DNA from: Blastococcus sp. HT6-30 | GTDB lineage: Bacteria > Actinomycetota > Actinomycetes > Mycobacteriales > Geodermatophilaceae | Direction of reading: 5' to 3' | Length of the DNA: 64,000 bases | Assembly (NCBI RefSeq): GCF_039729015.1 | Contig: NZ_CP155792.1 | Span: forward strand, 1,946,001-2,010,000 | Part shown: positions 25,268 to 33,983 of the stretch, in pieces | How positions within the stretch are numbered: position 1 is the stretch's first letter | Layout of the letters: every line of letters starts with the position of its first letter | The notes under the pieces: model-generated | Seen by the model: only the letters and a program-made list of their open reading frames with translations | Told to the model about the DNA's origin: nothing | The model's database searches: none | Position numbers and translations under genes: made by a program

Positions 25268-26787
25268 CCGGCCCCGAGCCCGTCCCGTCCGGGCTGCTCG
25301 AGGCGTTCGACGCGTACGAGGCCGCGCTCATGGCCGACGACGTCGCGGCCCTCGACCAGCTCTTCGCCCCGGGCCCCGGCACGCTGCGCGCCGACGCCGA
25401 CGGCGTCCTCGTCGGGCACGGGGAGATCGCCGCGTTCCGCCGCGGCCGCGGCGGGGCGCCGGGGCGCGCCGTCGTCCGGGTCCACGTGCAGGTGATCGAC
25501 GACGACCACGCGCTCGTCCTGGCGGTCACCGAGCTCGCCCGCGGCGGGCGGGGGGTGCAGACCCAGCTCTGGGCCCGGTCGGCCGGCGTCCCGGAGCACG
25601 GCGGCTGGCAGGTGACCGCGGCGCACGTCGCCGTTCCGCCGCCGGTCCTCGACACCCGGATCTGGCGGGTGGTCGGCGATCCGCTCGTCCCGCCGGCGGG
25701 CGACGGCCCGCTGACGGGCCAGACCCTCGCGGTCAAGGACCTGTACGCGGTGGCCGGTCACCCGCTCGGCGCCGGCAACCCGGCCCGGCTGGCGCAGGCC
25801 CGGCCCGAGCCGCGGCACGCGGACACCGTCGACCGGCTGCTGCGCGCCGGCGCCTCGGTCCGCGGCATCGCCCGCACCGACGAGTTCGCGTACTCGCTGG
25901 CCGGGGTCAACCCCCACTACGGCACGCCACCGAACCCCGCGGCACCGGGCCGCCTCCCCGGCGGCTCCTCCAGCGGGAGCGCCAGCGCGGTCGCCCTCGG
26001 CCACGCCACCGTCGGCCTGGGCACCGACACCGGCGGATCGATCCGCGTCCCTGCGGCCTACCAGGGGCTGTACGGCATCCGCACCACCCACGGCGCCGTC
26101 GACCGGACCGGTCTGCTCCCGCTCGCCCCGGACTTCGACACGGTGGGCTGGCTCACCCGGACGGCGGACGTGCTCCGCGCGGTCGGCGACGTGCTGCTGC
26201 CACCCGGGTCGCCCGGGGGCAGCGATCAGCTGGTGTTCGTGCCCGGGCTGGTCGACCTCGCCGGCCCCGAGGTCCGCGACACCGTCCTGGCCTGGGTCGG
26301 GACGGCCGGCGCGACCAGGCTCGACCGGTCGCTCGACGACCTCGACGAGTGGCGCGCCGCGTTGCAGACCTGGCAGGCGTCGCAGGCCTGGCGCTCGCAC
26401 GGGAGGTGGCTCGACGGGAACCTCGACGCGCTGGGGAACGACGTCCGGTCCCGGTTCGAGGTCGCCGCGGCCGTCGACGCGGGCACCGCCGGCCGGGCCC
26501 GCGCGGTGCTCGACGAGGCCCGCGGAGTCGTGCGGGAGCTGGTCGGCGACCGGGTGCTCGTGCTGCCCAGCGCGCCCTCGGTGGCGCCGCCGGTGTCGAC
26601 CGGCGCCACGCTCGAGGAGCGCAACGCCACCATGCGGCTCACCTGCCTGGCGGGGCTGGCCGGCCTGCCGGCCGTCAGCGTCCCCACCCGGACCCCCGAC
26701 GGGCTCCCCGTCGGCGTCTGCCTCGTGGCCGGCGCCGGGCGCGACCGCGACCTGCTCGACCTGGCCGTCGAGTACACACAACGCTGA
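25264..26787 (+). CDS. AtzH-like domain fused to an amidase-signature hydrolase
   Basis: A 507-residue two-domain protein. Residues 5-125 resemble the AtzH/DUF3225 NTF2-like fold (LLEAFDAYEAALMADDVAAL; WQVTAAHVAVPP). Residues 150-507 are an amidase of the AS family with the Ser-cisSer-Lys triad: Lys in AVKDLYAV, cis-Ser in PGGSSSGSASAVA and the nucleophile in GTDTGGSIRVPA. AtzH proteins are found in s-triazine/cyanurate breakdown next to the allophanate hydrolase AtzF; amidase fusions of this kind may help shuttle unstable carbamoyl intermediates. No biotin carboxylase is near, so the substrate is more likely a small amide or ureido compound from purine breakdown. Translationally coupled to the gene before it. 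Confidence 0.85.
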   Translation: MTGPEPVPSGLLEAFDAYEAALMADDVAALDQLFAPGPGTLRADADGVLVGHGEIAAFRRGRGGAPGRAVVRVHVQVIDDDHALVLAVTELARGGRGVQTQLWARSAGVPEHGGWQVTAAHVAVPPPVLDTRIWRVVGDPLVPPAGDGPLTGQTLAVKDLYAVAGHPLGAGNPARLAQARPEPRHADTVDRLLRAGASVRGIARTDEFAYSLAGVNPHYGTPPNPAAPGRLPGGSSSGSASAVALGHATVGLGTDTGGSIRVPAAYQGLYGIRTTHGAVDRTGLLPLAPDFDTVGWLTRTADVLRAVGDVLLPPGSPGGSDQLVFVPGLVDLAGPEVRDTVLAWVGTAGATRLDRSLDDLDEWRAALQTWQASQAWRSHGRWLDGNLDALGNDVRSRFEVAAAVDAGTAGRARAVLDEARGVVRELVGDRVLVLPSAPSVAPPVSTGATLEERNATMRLTCLAGLAGLPAVSVPTRTPDGLPVGVCLVAGAGRDRDLLDLAVEYTQR

Positions 26788-26832
26788 AACGGACGCAACG
26801 CCCCTGAAACGGGGGTTTCCTACGTTCGCTGG
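26786..26832 (+). promoter_or_regulatory. Purine-region promoter/operator 2 (GAAAC-N7-TCCTA)
   Basis: GAAAC at 26786-26790 and 26806-26810 (20 bp apart) are followed by GTTTC at 26815-26819, giving the palindrome GAAACGGGGGTTTC. After GAAAC and 7 nt comes TCCTACGTTCG with -10 TACGTT (26821-26826). The GTG of uraD starts six bases later, so the mRNA is probably leaderless. Confidence 0.65.
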
Positions 26833-27330
26833 GTGCGCATCGCCGAGTTCGACACGCTCGCGGCCGAGGAGGCCGCGGCGCTGGTACGGAGCTGCGCCGA
26901 CATCCCCTCGTTCGCGACGGGCGTCACCGACGGGCGGCCCTACGGCTCCGTCGGTGCCCTGCTGACCGCGGCCCGCGAGCAGGCCGGCACCTGGACCGAC
27001 GCGGAGGTGCAGGCGGCGCTGGCCGACCACCCCCGCATCGGCGAGCGGCCGGCCGGGCACGGTGCCGGCGCCGGGCTGTCGGACCGCGAGCAGGCCGGGG
27101 TCGACCCGGCCGACGCCGAGCTGCAGCGGCGCCTCGCCGACGGCAACCGGCGCTACGAGGAGCGGTTCGGCCACATCTACCTGGTCCGCGCCGCCGGGCG
27201 CACCGGGGCGGAGCTGCTGGAGCTGCTGGAACAGCGCCTGACCAACGACCCGGGCACCGAGCGCGCGGTGACCCGTGAGCAGCTGACCGAGATCGCACTG
27301 CTCCGCCTGGAAGGGCTGGTGACCCCCTGA
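26833..27330 (+). CDS. uraD: 2-oxo-4-hydroxy-4-carboxy-5-ureidoimidazoline (OHCU) decarboxylase
   Basis: A 165-residue all-helical enzyme of the uricolytic pathway. It converts OHCU, the product of HIU hydrolase, into (S)-allantoin with loss of CO2. The catalytic histidine is His66 in the family signature DHPRIGE, followed by LSDREQAGV with the partner glutamate and a conserved ERFGHIYLVRAAGRT block that positions the substrate. Length is normal. It is the first gene of a ten-gene purine operon, starting with GTG immediately after promoter element 2. Its stop overlaps the next gene's CTG start (CTGA). Confidence 0.95.
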   Translation: MRIAEFDTLAAEEAAALVRSCADIPSFATGVTDGRPYGSVGALLTAAREQAGTWTDAEVQAALADHPRIGERPAGHGAGAGLSDREQAGVDPADAELQRRLADGNRRYEERFGHIYLVRAAGRTGAELLELLEQRLTNDPGTERAVTREQLTEIALLRLEGLVTP

Positions 27331-27641
27331 GCACCTTCAGCACGCACGTCCTCGACGCCGCGCTCGGCCGTCCGGCGGCCGGGATGGACGTCGTTCTCAC
27401 CCTGGCCGACGGCAGCGTCCACCCGGGCGGCACCGACGACGACGGGCGCGCCCGGGTGGACGCCGACCTGCCGGCGGGCCTGCACACCGTGCGGTTCGGG
27501 ACCGGCGCCTGGTTCGCCGCGCAGCAGCGCGCCACCTTCTACCCGTCGGTGACGGTCACCTTCGCGATGGTCGACGGCGAGCACCACCACGTGGCGCTGC
27601 TGCTCAGCCCCTTCTCGTACACCACCTACCGAGGGTCCTGA
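27327..27641 (+). CDS. uraH: 5-hydroxyisourate hydrolase (transthyretin-like)
   Basis: A 104-residue protein of the transthyretin-related HIU hydrolase family, which hydrolyses 5-hydroxyisourate made by urate oxidase to OHCU. It starts STFSTHVLDAALGRPA, with the active-site histidine in THVLD, and ends with the diagnostic C-terminal tetrapeptide YRGS. The only ATG in frame (27384) would delete the catalytic His and the first strand. The reading frame has no ATG or GTG upstream, so the start must be CTG at 27327, overlapping the uraD stop as CTGA. This is an unusual non-AUG start supported by translational coupling. The stop overlaps the urate oxidase ATG. Confidence 0.92.
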   Translation: MSTFSTHVLDAALGRPAAGMDVVLTLADGSVHPGGTDDDGRARVDADLPAGLHTVRFGTGAWFAAQQRATFYPSVTVTFAMVDGEHHHVALLLSPFSYTTYRGS

Positions 27642-28552
27642 TGAGCAGCTCCGACCGCCCCGCCCCGTACGTGCTCGGCGCGCACCAGTACGGCAAGGCG
27701 GAGTGCCGCCTCGTCCGCATCGAGCGCGCCACGCCGGTCCACGGCATCGCCGATCTCACCGTCACCACCCAGCTGCGCGGCGACTTCGACGCGGCCTACA
27801 CCCACGGCGACAACGCGCACGTGCACGCCACCGACACCCAGAAGAACAGCGTGTACGCGCTCGCCAAGGAGCACGGCGTCCACTCCCCCGAGGCCTTCCT
27901 GCTCGTCCTGGCCGACCATTGGCGCGCGCAGCCCTGGGTGACCGGTACGCAGCTGACCGCCCAGCAGCACGCCTGGGACCGCATCGGCGCGGGCACGCCC
28001 GGCGCCGGACACTCCTTCGCCCGCCGCGGGGCGGAGATCCGCACCGCGGTCGTGCAGACCGACGGGAGCGACACCTTCGTCCTGGGCGGGCTCGCCGGCC
28101 TGACCGTCCTCAAGAGCACCGGCAGCGAGTTCGCCGGCTTTCCGCGCGACCGGTTCACCACGCTGGCCGAGACCGACGACCGGATCCTGGCGACCAGCGT
28201 CACGGCCTGGTGGCGGTACACGGTGCCGGCGCCGGACTGGGACGCCGCCCACGCCGCGATCCGCGCCGCGCTGGTGGACGCCTTCGCGGCGACGCACAGC
28301 CTGGCGCTGCAGCAGACCATCCACGCCATGGGCGCCGCAGCCCTGGACGCCGTCCCCGAGCTGGCCGAGATCCGGATCAGCTGCCCGAACAAGCACCACG
28401 TCGAGGTCGACCTGGCGCCGTTCGGGCTGGCCAACGGCGGCGAGGTGTTCGTCGCAGCCGACCGGCCCTACGGGCTGATCCAGGCCACCCTGCAGCGCGC
28501 CGGCGTCCCCGCGGAGCCTCGCGCCTGGGCCGCCGTGCCGGCGTTCGCATGA
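27641..28552 (+). CDS. uox: Urate oxidase (uricase)
   Basis: A 303-residue cofactor-free uricase made of two T-fold domains. It oxidises urate with O2 to 5-hydroxyisourate and H2O2. The catalytic lysine lies in HQYGKAECR (residue 19), the catalytic threonine in VHATDTQKNSVYAL, and substrate-binding Arg/Gln residues in the second half (FSCPNKHHVEVDL-like ISCPNKHHVEVDLAPFGL is the C-terminal signature). Length matches bacterial uricases. Together with uraH and uraD it completes urate to allantoin in consecutive overlapping genes. ATG 27641 shares one base with the preceding stop. Confidence 0.96.
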   Translation: MSSSDRPAPYVLGAHQYGKAECRLVRIERATPVHGIADLTVTTQLRGDFDAAYTHGDNAHVHATDTQKNSVYALAKEHGVHSPEAFLLVLADHWRAQPWVTGTQLTAQQHAWDRIGAGTPGAGHSFARRGAEIRTAVVQTDGSDTFVLGGLAGLTVLKSTGSEFAGFPRDRFTTLAETDDRILATSVTAWWRYTVPAPDWDAAHAAIRAALVDAFAATHSLALQQTIHAMGAAALDAVPELAEIRISCPNKHHVEVDLAPFGLANGGEVFVAADRPYGLIQATLQRAGVPAEPRAWAAVPAFA

Positions 28553-29892
28553 GCGCCGCCCTGACCGCCACCGCCGTCGTACGCGCGCGTCGGGTCCTGA
28601 TCGGGAGCACCCTCCGGCCGGCCACGCTGCGCATCACCGACGGGAGGATCACGGCGATCGAGCCCTACGACGCCCCGGGACCGGGGCTCGACGTGCCCGA
28701 CACGGCGTGCCTCCTCCCGGGCGTGGTGGACACCCACGTGCACGTCAACGAGCCGGGTCGCACGCACTGGGAGGGCTTCGCGACGGCGACCCTGGCCGCC
28801 GCGCTCGGCGGGGTCACGGCGCTGGTCGACATGCCGCTCAACTCCGTCCCGCCGACCACCACCGTCGGGCACCTGCACCGCAAGCAGGACGCGGCGCGCG
28901 GCCGGCTCGCCGTCGACGTCGGCTTCTGGGGCGGCGCGGTGCCGGGCAACGAGCGCGACCTCGAGCCGCTGTGGGCGGCGGGCGTGTTCGGCTTCAAGTG
29001 CTTCCTCTCCCCCAGCGGCGTCGACGAGTTCCCACCCCTGGACCCCGCCGCCTTCGGCCGCGCGCTCCGGACCGTCGCCGGCTTCGGCGGCCTCGTGGTC
29101 GTGCACGCCGAGGACGCCGGCGTCCTGGCGGCGGCGCCGGCGCGGCCGAGCCGGGCCTACGCGGACTTCCTGCTCAGCCGGCCGGACGAGGCCGAGACCC
29201 GCGCCGTCCGGCAGGTGCTCGACGGCGCCCGGGAGACCGGCGCCCGCGTGCACGTGCTGCACCTGTCCAGCGCGCGGGCGCTGCCGCTGATCCAGGCCGC
29301 CAAGGACGAGGGACTGCCCGTCACGGTCGAGACCTGCCCGCACTACCTCGCCTTCACCGCCGAGCAGATCCCCGATGCCGCGGCCCAGTTCAAGTGCTGC
29401 CCGCCGATCCGCGACGCGGGCAACCGCGACGAGCTGTGGTCGGCCCTGGCCGAGGGCGTCATCGACTGCGTGGTGAGCGACCACTCCCCCGCGACGGCCG
29501 AGGAGAAGGCGAAGGGGGGCGGGGACCTGCAGCAGGCCTGGGGCGGCGTCTCCGGTCTGCAGGTCGGCTTCTCCGCGGTCGCGGCCGAGGCCGCCCGGCG
29601 CGGCATCGACGTGGCCGCGGTGAGCCGGTGGATGTCCCGGAACACCGCCGATCTGGTCGGCCTGGACCGCAAGGGCCGGATCGCCGTGGGCGCCGACGCC
29701 GACCTGGTCGTCTACGACACCGCCCAGGACACCGCCGTCGCCGCCGAGCGGCTGGCCCACCGCAACCCCATCTCGGCCTACGACGGGCTGACCTTCCCCG
29801 GCCGCGTCACCCGCACGCTCGTGCGCGGTCGCGCCGTCGACCCCGGCCTGCCCGACCACGGGTGGGGCGAGCAGCTGAGGAGGAGCGCCTGA
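28549..29892 (+). CDS. allB: Allantoinase
   Basis: A 447-residue cyclic amidohydrolase that opens (S)-allantoin to allantoate. Metal ligands are visible as DTHVHVNEPGR (first strand), a putative carbamylated lysine in FGFKCFLSPSGVDEF, histidines in VVVHAED and VHVLHLSSA, and the catalytic aspartate in CVVSDHSPAT. The set and the length match AllB rather than dihydropyrimidinase, which carries a different sequence around these sites. It starts at ATG 28549, overlapping the uricase stop by ATGA. The next gene begins at the last base of its stop codon. Confidence 0.95.
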   Translation: MSAALTATAVVRARRVLIGSTLRPATLRITDGRITAIEPYDAPGPGLDVPDTACLLPGVVDTHVHVNEPGRTHWEGFATATLAAALGGVTALVDMPLNSVPPTTTVGHLHRKQDAARGRLAVDVGFWGGAVPGNERDLEPLWAAGVFGFKCFLSPSGVDEFPPLDPAAFGRALRTVAGFGGLVVVHAEDAGVLAAAPARPSRAYADFLLSRPDEAETRAVRQVLDGARETGARVHVLHLSSARALPLIQAAKDEGLPVTVETCPHYLAFTAEQIPDAAAQFKCCPPIRDAGNRDELWSALAEGVIDCVVSDHSPATAEEKAKGGGDLQQAWGGVSGLQVGFSAVAAEAARRGIDVAAVSRWMSRNTADLVGLDRKGRIAVGADADLVVYDTAQDTAVAAERLAHRNPISAYDGLTFPGRVTRTLVRGRAVDPGLPDHGWGEQLRRSA

Positions 29893-31112
29893 TGGAAACC
29901 ACCGCCGGCCTCGACGTGCCGCCCCGGCTGCTCATGGGCCCCGGGCCGATCACCCTCGACCCGCGGGTGCTGCGCGCGATGTCCGCGCAGCTCGTGGGGC
30001 AGTTCGACCCGTTCATGACCGCGGCGATGAACGAGACGATGGCCCTCTACCGGGAGGTGTTCCGCACCGCCAACGAGCAGACCTTCCTCGTCGACGGCAC
30101 CTCCCGGGCGGGCATCGAGGCCGCACTGGTCTCCCTGCTCGAGCCCGGCGACCGGGTGCTGGTGCCGGTCTTCGGGCGCTTCGGGGCGCTGCTCCGGGAG
30201 ATCGCCGAGCGGTGCGGCGCCGAGGTGCACGTCATCGAGGTGCCCTGGGGCCGGGTGTTCGCGCCCGAGGAGATCGAGGCGGCGGTCGTCCGGGTCCGCC
30301 CCAAGCTCCTCGCGCTGGTCCAGGGCGACACCTCCACCACGATGTGCCAGCCGCTCGCCGACATCGGCGAGATCTGCCGCCGGCACGACGTGCTGCTCTA
30401 CTGCGACGCGACCGCCTCGCTCGGGGGCAACCCCTTCGAGGCCGACGCGTGGGGCATCGACGTCGCGACCGCGGGCCTGCAGAAGTGCCTCGGCGGACCG
30501 CCGGGGAGCGCGCCGATCACCCTCTCCCCGCGGGCGGTCGAGCTGATCACCGCCCGCACCCACGTCGAGGCGGGCATCCGCGACGACGGCGACACCGACC
30601 GCGGCGCGCGGATCGCCTCGAACTACTTCGACCTCGCGCAGGTGATGGCGTACTGGGGGCCGCGCCGGCTCAACCACCACACCGAGGCCAGCTCGATGCT
30701 CTACGCCGCCCGCGAGTGCGCCCGGTTGCTGGTCACCGAGGGTGTCGACGCCGCGATCACCCGGCACGCGCTGCACGGCCGGGCGATGCTCGCCGGCGTC
30801 CGCGGGCTGGGTCTGCAGGTTTTCGGCGACCCGGAGCACCGGATGAGCAACGTCGTCGCGGTGCACATCCCCGACGGCGTGCCCGGGGACGGCGTCCGCG
30901 CCGCCCTCCTGGAGGACTTCGGCATCGAGATCGGCACCTCGTTCGGTCCGCTGCACGGCACGGTCTGGCGGATCGGCACCATGGGCTACAACGCCCGCCG
31001 GGACGCCGTGCTGACCACGCTCGCCGCCCTCGAGCAGGTGCTCCGCGGCTGCGGCGCGCCCGTTCCGGCCGGCGGCGGCGTCGGTGCCGCGCGCGAGGTG
31101 TACGCGGCATGA
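29892..31112 (+). CDS. pucG: PLP aminotransferase, probably (S)-ureidoglycine--glyoxylate aminotransferase
   Basis: A 406-residue fold-type I aminotransferase of class V, alanine/serine-glyoxylate type. The PLP lysine is in TAGLQKCLGGPPGSAP, the cofactor-stacking region is VQGDTSTT and the aspartate is in LLYCDATASLGG. MGPGPITLDPRVLRAM at the N-terminus is typical of AGT and of PucG. Since it sits between allantoinase and allantoate amidohydrolase genes, the PucG reaction is most likely: transfer of the amino group of unstable ureidoglycine to glyoxylate, yielding glycine and oxalurate. Plain alanine-glyoxylate activity cannot be excluded from sequence. Confidence 0.88.
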   Translation: METTAGLDVPPRLLMGPGPITLDPRVLRAMSAQLVGQFDPFMTAAMNETMALYREVFRTANEQTFLVDGTSRAGIEAALVSLLEPGDRVLVPVFGRFGALLREIAERCGAEVHVIEVPWGRVFAPEEIEAAVVRVRPKLLALVQGDTSTTMCQPLADIGEICRRHDVLLYCDATASLGGNPFEADAWGIDVATAGLQKCLGGPPGSAPITLSPRAVELITARTHVEAGIRDDGDTDRGARIASNYFDLAQVMAYWGPRRLNHHTEASSMLYAARECARLLVTEGVDAAITRHALHGRAMLAGVRGLGLQVFGDPEHRMSNVVAVHIPDGVPGDGVRAALLEDFGIEIGTSFGPLHGTVWRIGTMGYNARRDAVLTTLAALEQVLRGCGAPVPAGGGVGAAREVYAA

Positions 31113-32350
31113 CCACCGCTGCCCACGTGCTGGCGCGCTGCGCCGAGCTGGACCGCATCTCCGCGAGCCCGCACCACCTCGAGCGGGTGCACCTGACCGC
31201 CGAGCACGCGGCCGCCAACCGGCTGGTGGCCGGCTGGCTGGCGGCGGCCGGCCTCACCCCGTGGCAGGACGCCGCCGGGAACCAGTGGGGCCGCCGCGAG
31301 GGCACCTCCCCCGGACTGCCGGCGCTGGTGCTCGGCTCGCACCTGGACACCGTTCCGGACGCCGGGAGCTACGACGGGATGCTCGGCGTCGCCATGGCCG
31401 TCGCGGTGGCCCAGCGGCTGCGCGGCACGGACCTGCCGTTCGCCCTGGAGGTCGTGGGCTTCGGCGACGAGGAGGGCGCCCGGTTCGGCAAGGCGCTGCT
31501 CGGCAGCCAGGCGGTCGCCGGCACCTGGGACCCCGCCTGGTGGGACCTGCGTGACGCCGACGGCGTGACCCTGCGCGAGGCGTTCCACGGCTTCGGGCTG
31601 GACCCGGCGCGCGTGGCCGAGGCCGCCCGCCGGCCGGAGGAGCTGGTCGGGTACCTCGAGGCGCACATCGAGCAGGGGCCCTTCCTGGAGGCCGCCGACC
31701 GCTCCCTGGGCTACGTCACCACCATCGCCGGCGCCCGGCGCTTCCGGCTCTCCGTGCTCGGCGAGGCGCGGCACGCCGGCGGCACCCCGTACGAGCGGCG
31801 CCGGGACGCGCTGGTCGGCGCGTCGGAGGCGGTCGTCGCCGTGGAGCGGCTGGCCCGCGTCGGCGGCTGCATCGCCACCGTCGGCCGGCTCGAGGTGCGG
31901 CCGGGTGCGGTCAACGTCGTCCCCGGCCGAGCCGACCTCACCCTCGACCTGCGCGCAGCGACCGACGAGGAGCGGGACCGGATGTGGGAGGTGCTGCGGG
32001 CCGAGATCGGGGCGATCTGCGCGCGCCGGCGGCTCACCCTGGAGGTCATCGAGACCCACCGCGCCCCCGCCGCGCCCTGCGCCCCGTGGCTGCAGCAGGC
32101 GGTGGTGGACGGCATCCGGACCACCGACGACGCCGGCTCCGCCGATCCCGTGGGCCTGTGGAGCCCCGCCGGCCACGACGCGATGGCCGTCGCCGCCGTC
32201 GCCGACATCGGCATGCTCTTCCTCCGCTGCGCCGACGGCATCAGCCACTCCCCCGACGAGGACGTCCGAGAGGTCGACGTCGCCCGTGGCCTCGACGCGT
32301 TCGAGGCCGCGGTGCTGCGCGTCGCGGCCGTCGTGGGGGCACGGGCATGA
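31109..32350 (+). CDS. allC: Allantoate amidohydrolase (M20 family)
   Basis: A 413-residue dinuclear-metal amidohydrolase of the M20/AllC-beta-ureidopropionase group. Metal-site motifs are LGSHLDTVPDAGSYDG, GFGDEEGARFG, EAHIEQGPFLE and, near the end, GISHSPDEDV. The dimer-lid substrate block HAGGTPYERRRDAL replaces the usual HAGTTPM, a conservative change. It converts allantoate to ureidoglycine, ammonia and CO2, directly feeding the aminotransferase encoded just upstream. Carbamoyl amino-acid hydrolysis is the alternative, but context favours allantoate. It begins with ATG overlapping the upstream stop (ATGA). Confidence 0.9.
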   Translation: MTTAAHVLARCAELDRISASPHHLERVHLTAEHAAANRLVAGWLAAAGLTPWQDAAGNQWGRREGTSPGLPALVLGSHLDTVPDAGSYDGMLGVAMAVAVAQRLRGTDLPFALEVVGFGDEEGARFGKALLGSQAVAGTWDPAWWDLRDADGVTLREAFHGFGLDPARVAEAARRPEELVGYLEAHIEQGPFLEAADRSLGYVTTIAGARRFRLSVLGEARHAGGTPYERRRDALVGASEAVVAVERLARVGGCIATVGRLEVRPGAVNVVPGRADLTLDLRAATDEERDRMWEVLRAEIGAICARRRLTLEVIETHRAPAAPCAPWLQQAVVDGIRTTDDAGSADPVGLWSPAGHDAMAVAAVADIGMLFLRCADGISHSPDEDVREVDVARGLDAFEAAVLRVAAVVGARA

Positions 32351-33174
32351 CGGAGCTGCGGATCGACGAGCGGATCGACGAGCGGATCGCCCGCCACCAC
32401 CCGGAGCTGACGTCCCAGGAGCGGCGGGCCGCCGAGGCCCTGCTCGAGCACCTGGACGACCTCGCCATCTACCGCGCCTCCGAGCTCGCCGCGCTCGCGG
32501 GCGTGTCCAAGGCGACGATGAGCCGGTTGTTCCGCTCGCTGGGCTTCACCGGTTTCGACGAGGTCCGCGACCACCTCCGCGCCCTGCGCGGCACCGGCGA
32601 GCCGCGGCGGACCGAGGGCCCGCCCGATCTGGCCGCCCACGCCGAGCAGGAGGCGGCGGCCGTCGCCGACGCGGTGCTGCAGCCGGGGGTCGCCGACGCT
32701 GCGGCGGTGCTCGCCGGCGCCCGCTCGGTGCTCGTCGTCGGCTGGCGGAACAGCCACCCGGTCGCGTTGCACCTGCGCGAGCAGCTGGTGCAGGCCCGGC
32801 CCCGGGTGGCCCTGGCTCCCCTGCCCGGGCAGGTGCTCGGCGAGGAGCTGGCCGACCTGGGCAGCGGCGACGCGGTCGTGGCCGTGGGGTTCCGCCGCCG
32901 GCCGGCCGGCTTCGCCGGGTTCATGGCCGCGGCCGCGGCGACCGGCGCGGACGTGGTCCTCCTGGGCGACCCGACCGCGGCCGGCCACTCCGGCTCCGCC
33001 CGGGTGTGGCTGCCGTGCCCGGTCCAGGGACCGCTGGCCTTCGACTCCTACGCCGCCGCGATGAGCCTGGTCGGTGTCCTGGCCGATGGCGTGCTCTCCC
33101 GCGCGGGTCGCGCCGGGCAGGACCGGATCTCCGCGATCAGCGCCGCCTACTCACGACTCGCGGAGGTGGAGTGA
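32347..33174 (+). CDS. RpiR/MurR-family regulator, candidate regulator of the purine region
   Basis: A 275-residue regulator with an N-terminal HTH_6 DNA-binding domain (residues 15-85; SELAALAGVSKATMSRLFRS) and a C-terminal SIS sugar-isomerase-type sensor domain (about 105-245; SVLVVGWRNSHPVALHLREQ, SGDAVVAVGFRR). RpiR proteins usually sense phosphosugars, but several control purine or allantoin catabolism, for example AllS-unrelated RpiR/HpxU-type regulators in enterobacteria. Its location in the middle of the pathway operon, with ATGA and TGATG overlaps on both sides, makes it the best candidate to bind the GAAAC elements. Codons 5-13 contain a perfect 12-bp tandem repeat encoding IDERIDER. 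Confidence 0.88.
   Translation: MTELRIDERIDERIARHHPELTSQERRAAEALLEHLDDLAIYRASELAALAGVSKATMSRLFRSLGFTGFDEVRDHLRALRGTGEPRRTEGPPDLAAHAEQEAAAVADAVLQPGVADAAAVLAGARSVLVVGWRNSHPVALHLREQLVQARPRVALAPLPGQVLGEELADLGSGDAVVAVGFRRRPAGFAGFMAAAAATGADVVLLGDPTAAGHSGSARVWLPCPVQGPLAFDSYAAAMSLVGVLADGVLSRAGRAGQDRISAISAAYSRLAEVE
32359..32389 (+). repeat. 12-bp in-frame tandem repeat in the RpiR gene
   Basis: CGGATCGACGAG occurs at 32359-32370 and 32371-32382, followed by CGGATCG. It encodes the duplicated RIDE-RIDE at the N-terminus, in front of the DNA-binding domain, and could vary in copy number. Confidence 0.8.
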
Positions 33175-33983
33175 TGGACCTCACCTGGGTGGAGGCCTAC
33201 CGGAGGGCCGAGGACCGCGGCGCCCTGACCGTGCGGCCCGGCGAGCGCCTGCTGGCCGGGGGCACCTGGCTGTTCTCCGAGCCGCAGCCGGAGGTGACCG
33301 GCCTGGTGGACCTCACCGCCATGGGCTGGGCGCCGTGGGAGCTGCTCCCCGACGGCGGTCTGCGGCTGGCCGCGACCTGCACGGTCGAGCAGGCCCGGCG
33401 GGCGCCGTGGCCCTCGCCGGCCCTCGCGGAGCTCTGCGCCGACGCGCTGCTGATGTCGTTCAAGGTGCAGTCCGCCGCCACCGTCGGCGGCAACGTGTGC
33501 CTCGGTCTCCCGGCCGGTGCGATGATCTCCCTGACTGCGGCCCTCGCGGGCGAGGCGGTGATCTGGACCCCCGGCGGCGGCGAGCGGCGGGCGCCCGTCG
33601 CGGCGTTCGTGCGGGGCGCGGGCGTCGTGGACCTGGGGCCCGGCGAGGTGCTCCGCGCCGTCGAGCTCCCCGGTTCCGCGCTCCGCGCACGCACCGCGTT
33701 CCGGCGGGCGTCGCTGACGGCGCACGGCCGCAGCGCCGCGCTGGTCATCGGCCGGCGGGAGCCCGACGCCGTCGTCCTCACGGTGACGGCATCGGTGCCG
33801 CGGCCGGTGGTCCTCGTGCTCCCGCCCGCGTCGCCCGCGCACGCGGTGCGCCGGGCGGTGGCCGAGGCCGGTGCCGAGGTCGGCTGGTACGCCGATCCGC
33901 ACGGCGCGGCCGACTGGCGGGCGGCGCAGACCGGGCTGCTCGCCACCGAGGTGCACGCCGAGCTGTCGGAGGTGGCGGCGTGA
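33174..33983 (+). CDS. Xanthine-dehydrogenase-type FAD-binding subunit
   Basis: A 269-residue CO-dehydrogenase flavoprotein-like subunit of the molybdenum hydroxylase family. FAD-binding glycine-rich loops are visible as LLAGGTWLF near residue 29 and SAATVGGNVCLGLPAGA near residue 100. It would accept electrons from the iron-sulphur clusters of the partner encoded next and pass them to NAD+. It is slightly short for the family and the C-terminal domain is reduced. It overlaps the RpiR gene by one base and the next subunit by four (GTGA), ensuring coupled production. Confidence 0.88.
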   Translation: MDLTWVEAYRRAEDRGALTVRPGERLLAGGTWLFSEPQPEVTGLVDLTAMGWAPWELLPDGGLRLAATCTVEQARRAPWPSPALAELCADALLMSFKVQSAATVGGNVCLGLPAGAMISLTAALAGEAVIWTPGGGERRAPVAAFVRGAGVVDLGPGEVLRAVELPGSALRARTAFRRASLTAHGRSAALVIGRREPDAVVLTVTASVPRPVVLVLPPASPAHAVRRAVAEAGAEVGWYADPHGAADWRAAQTGLLATEVHAELSEVAA

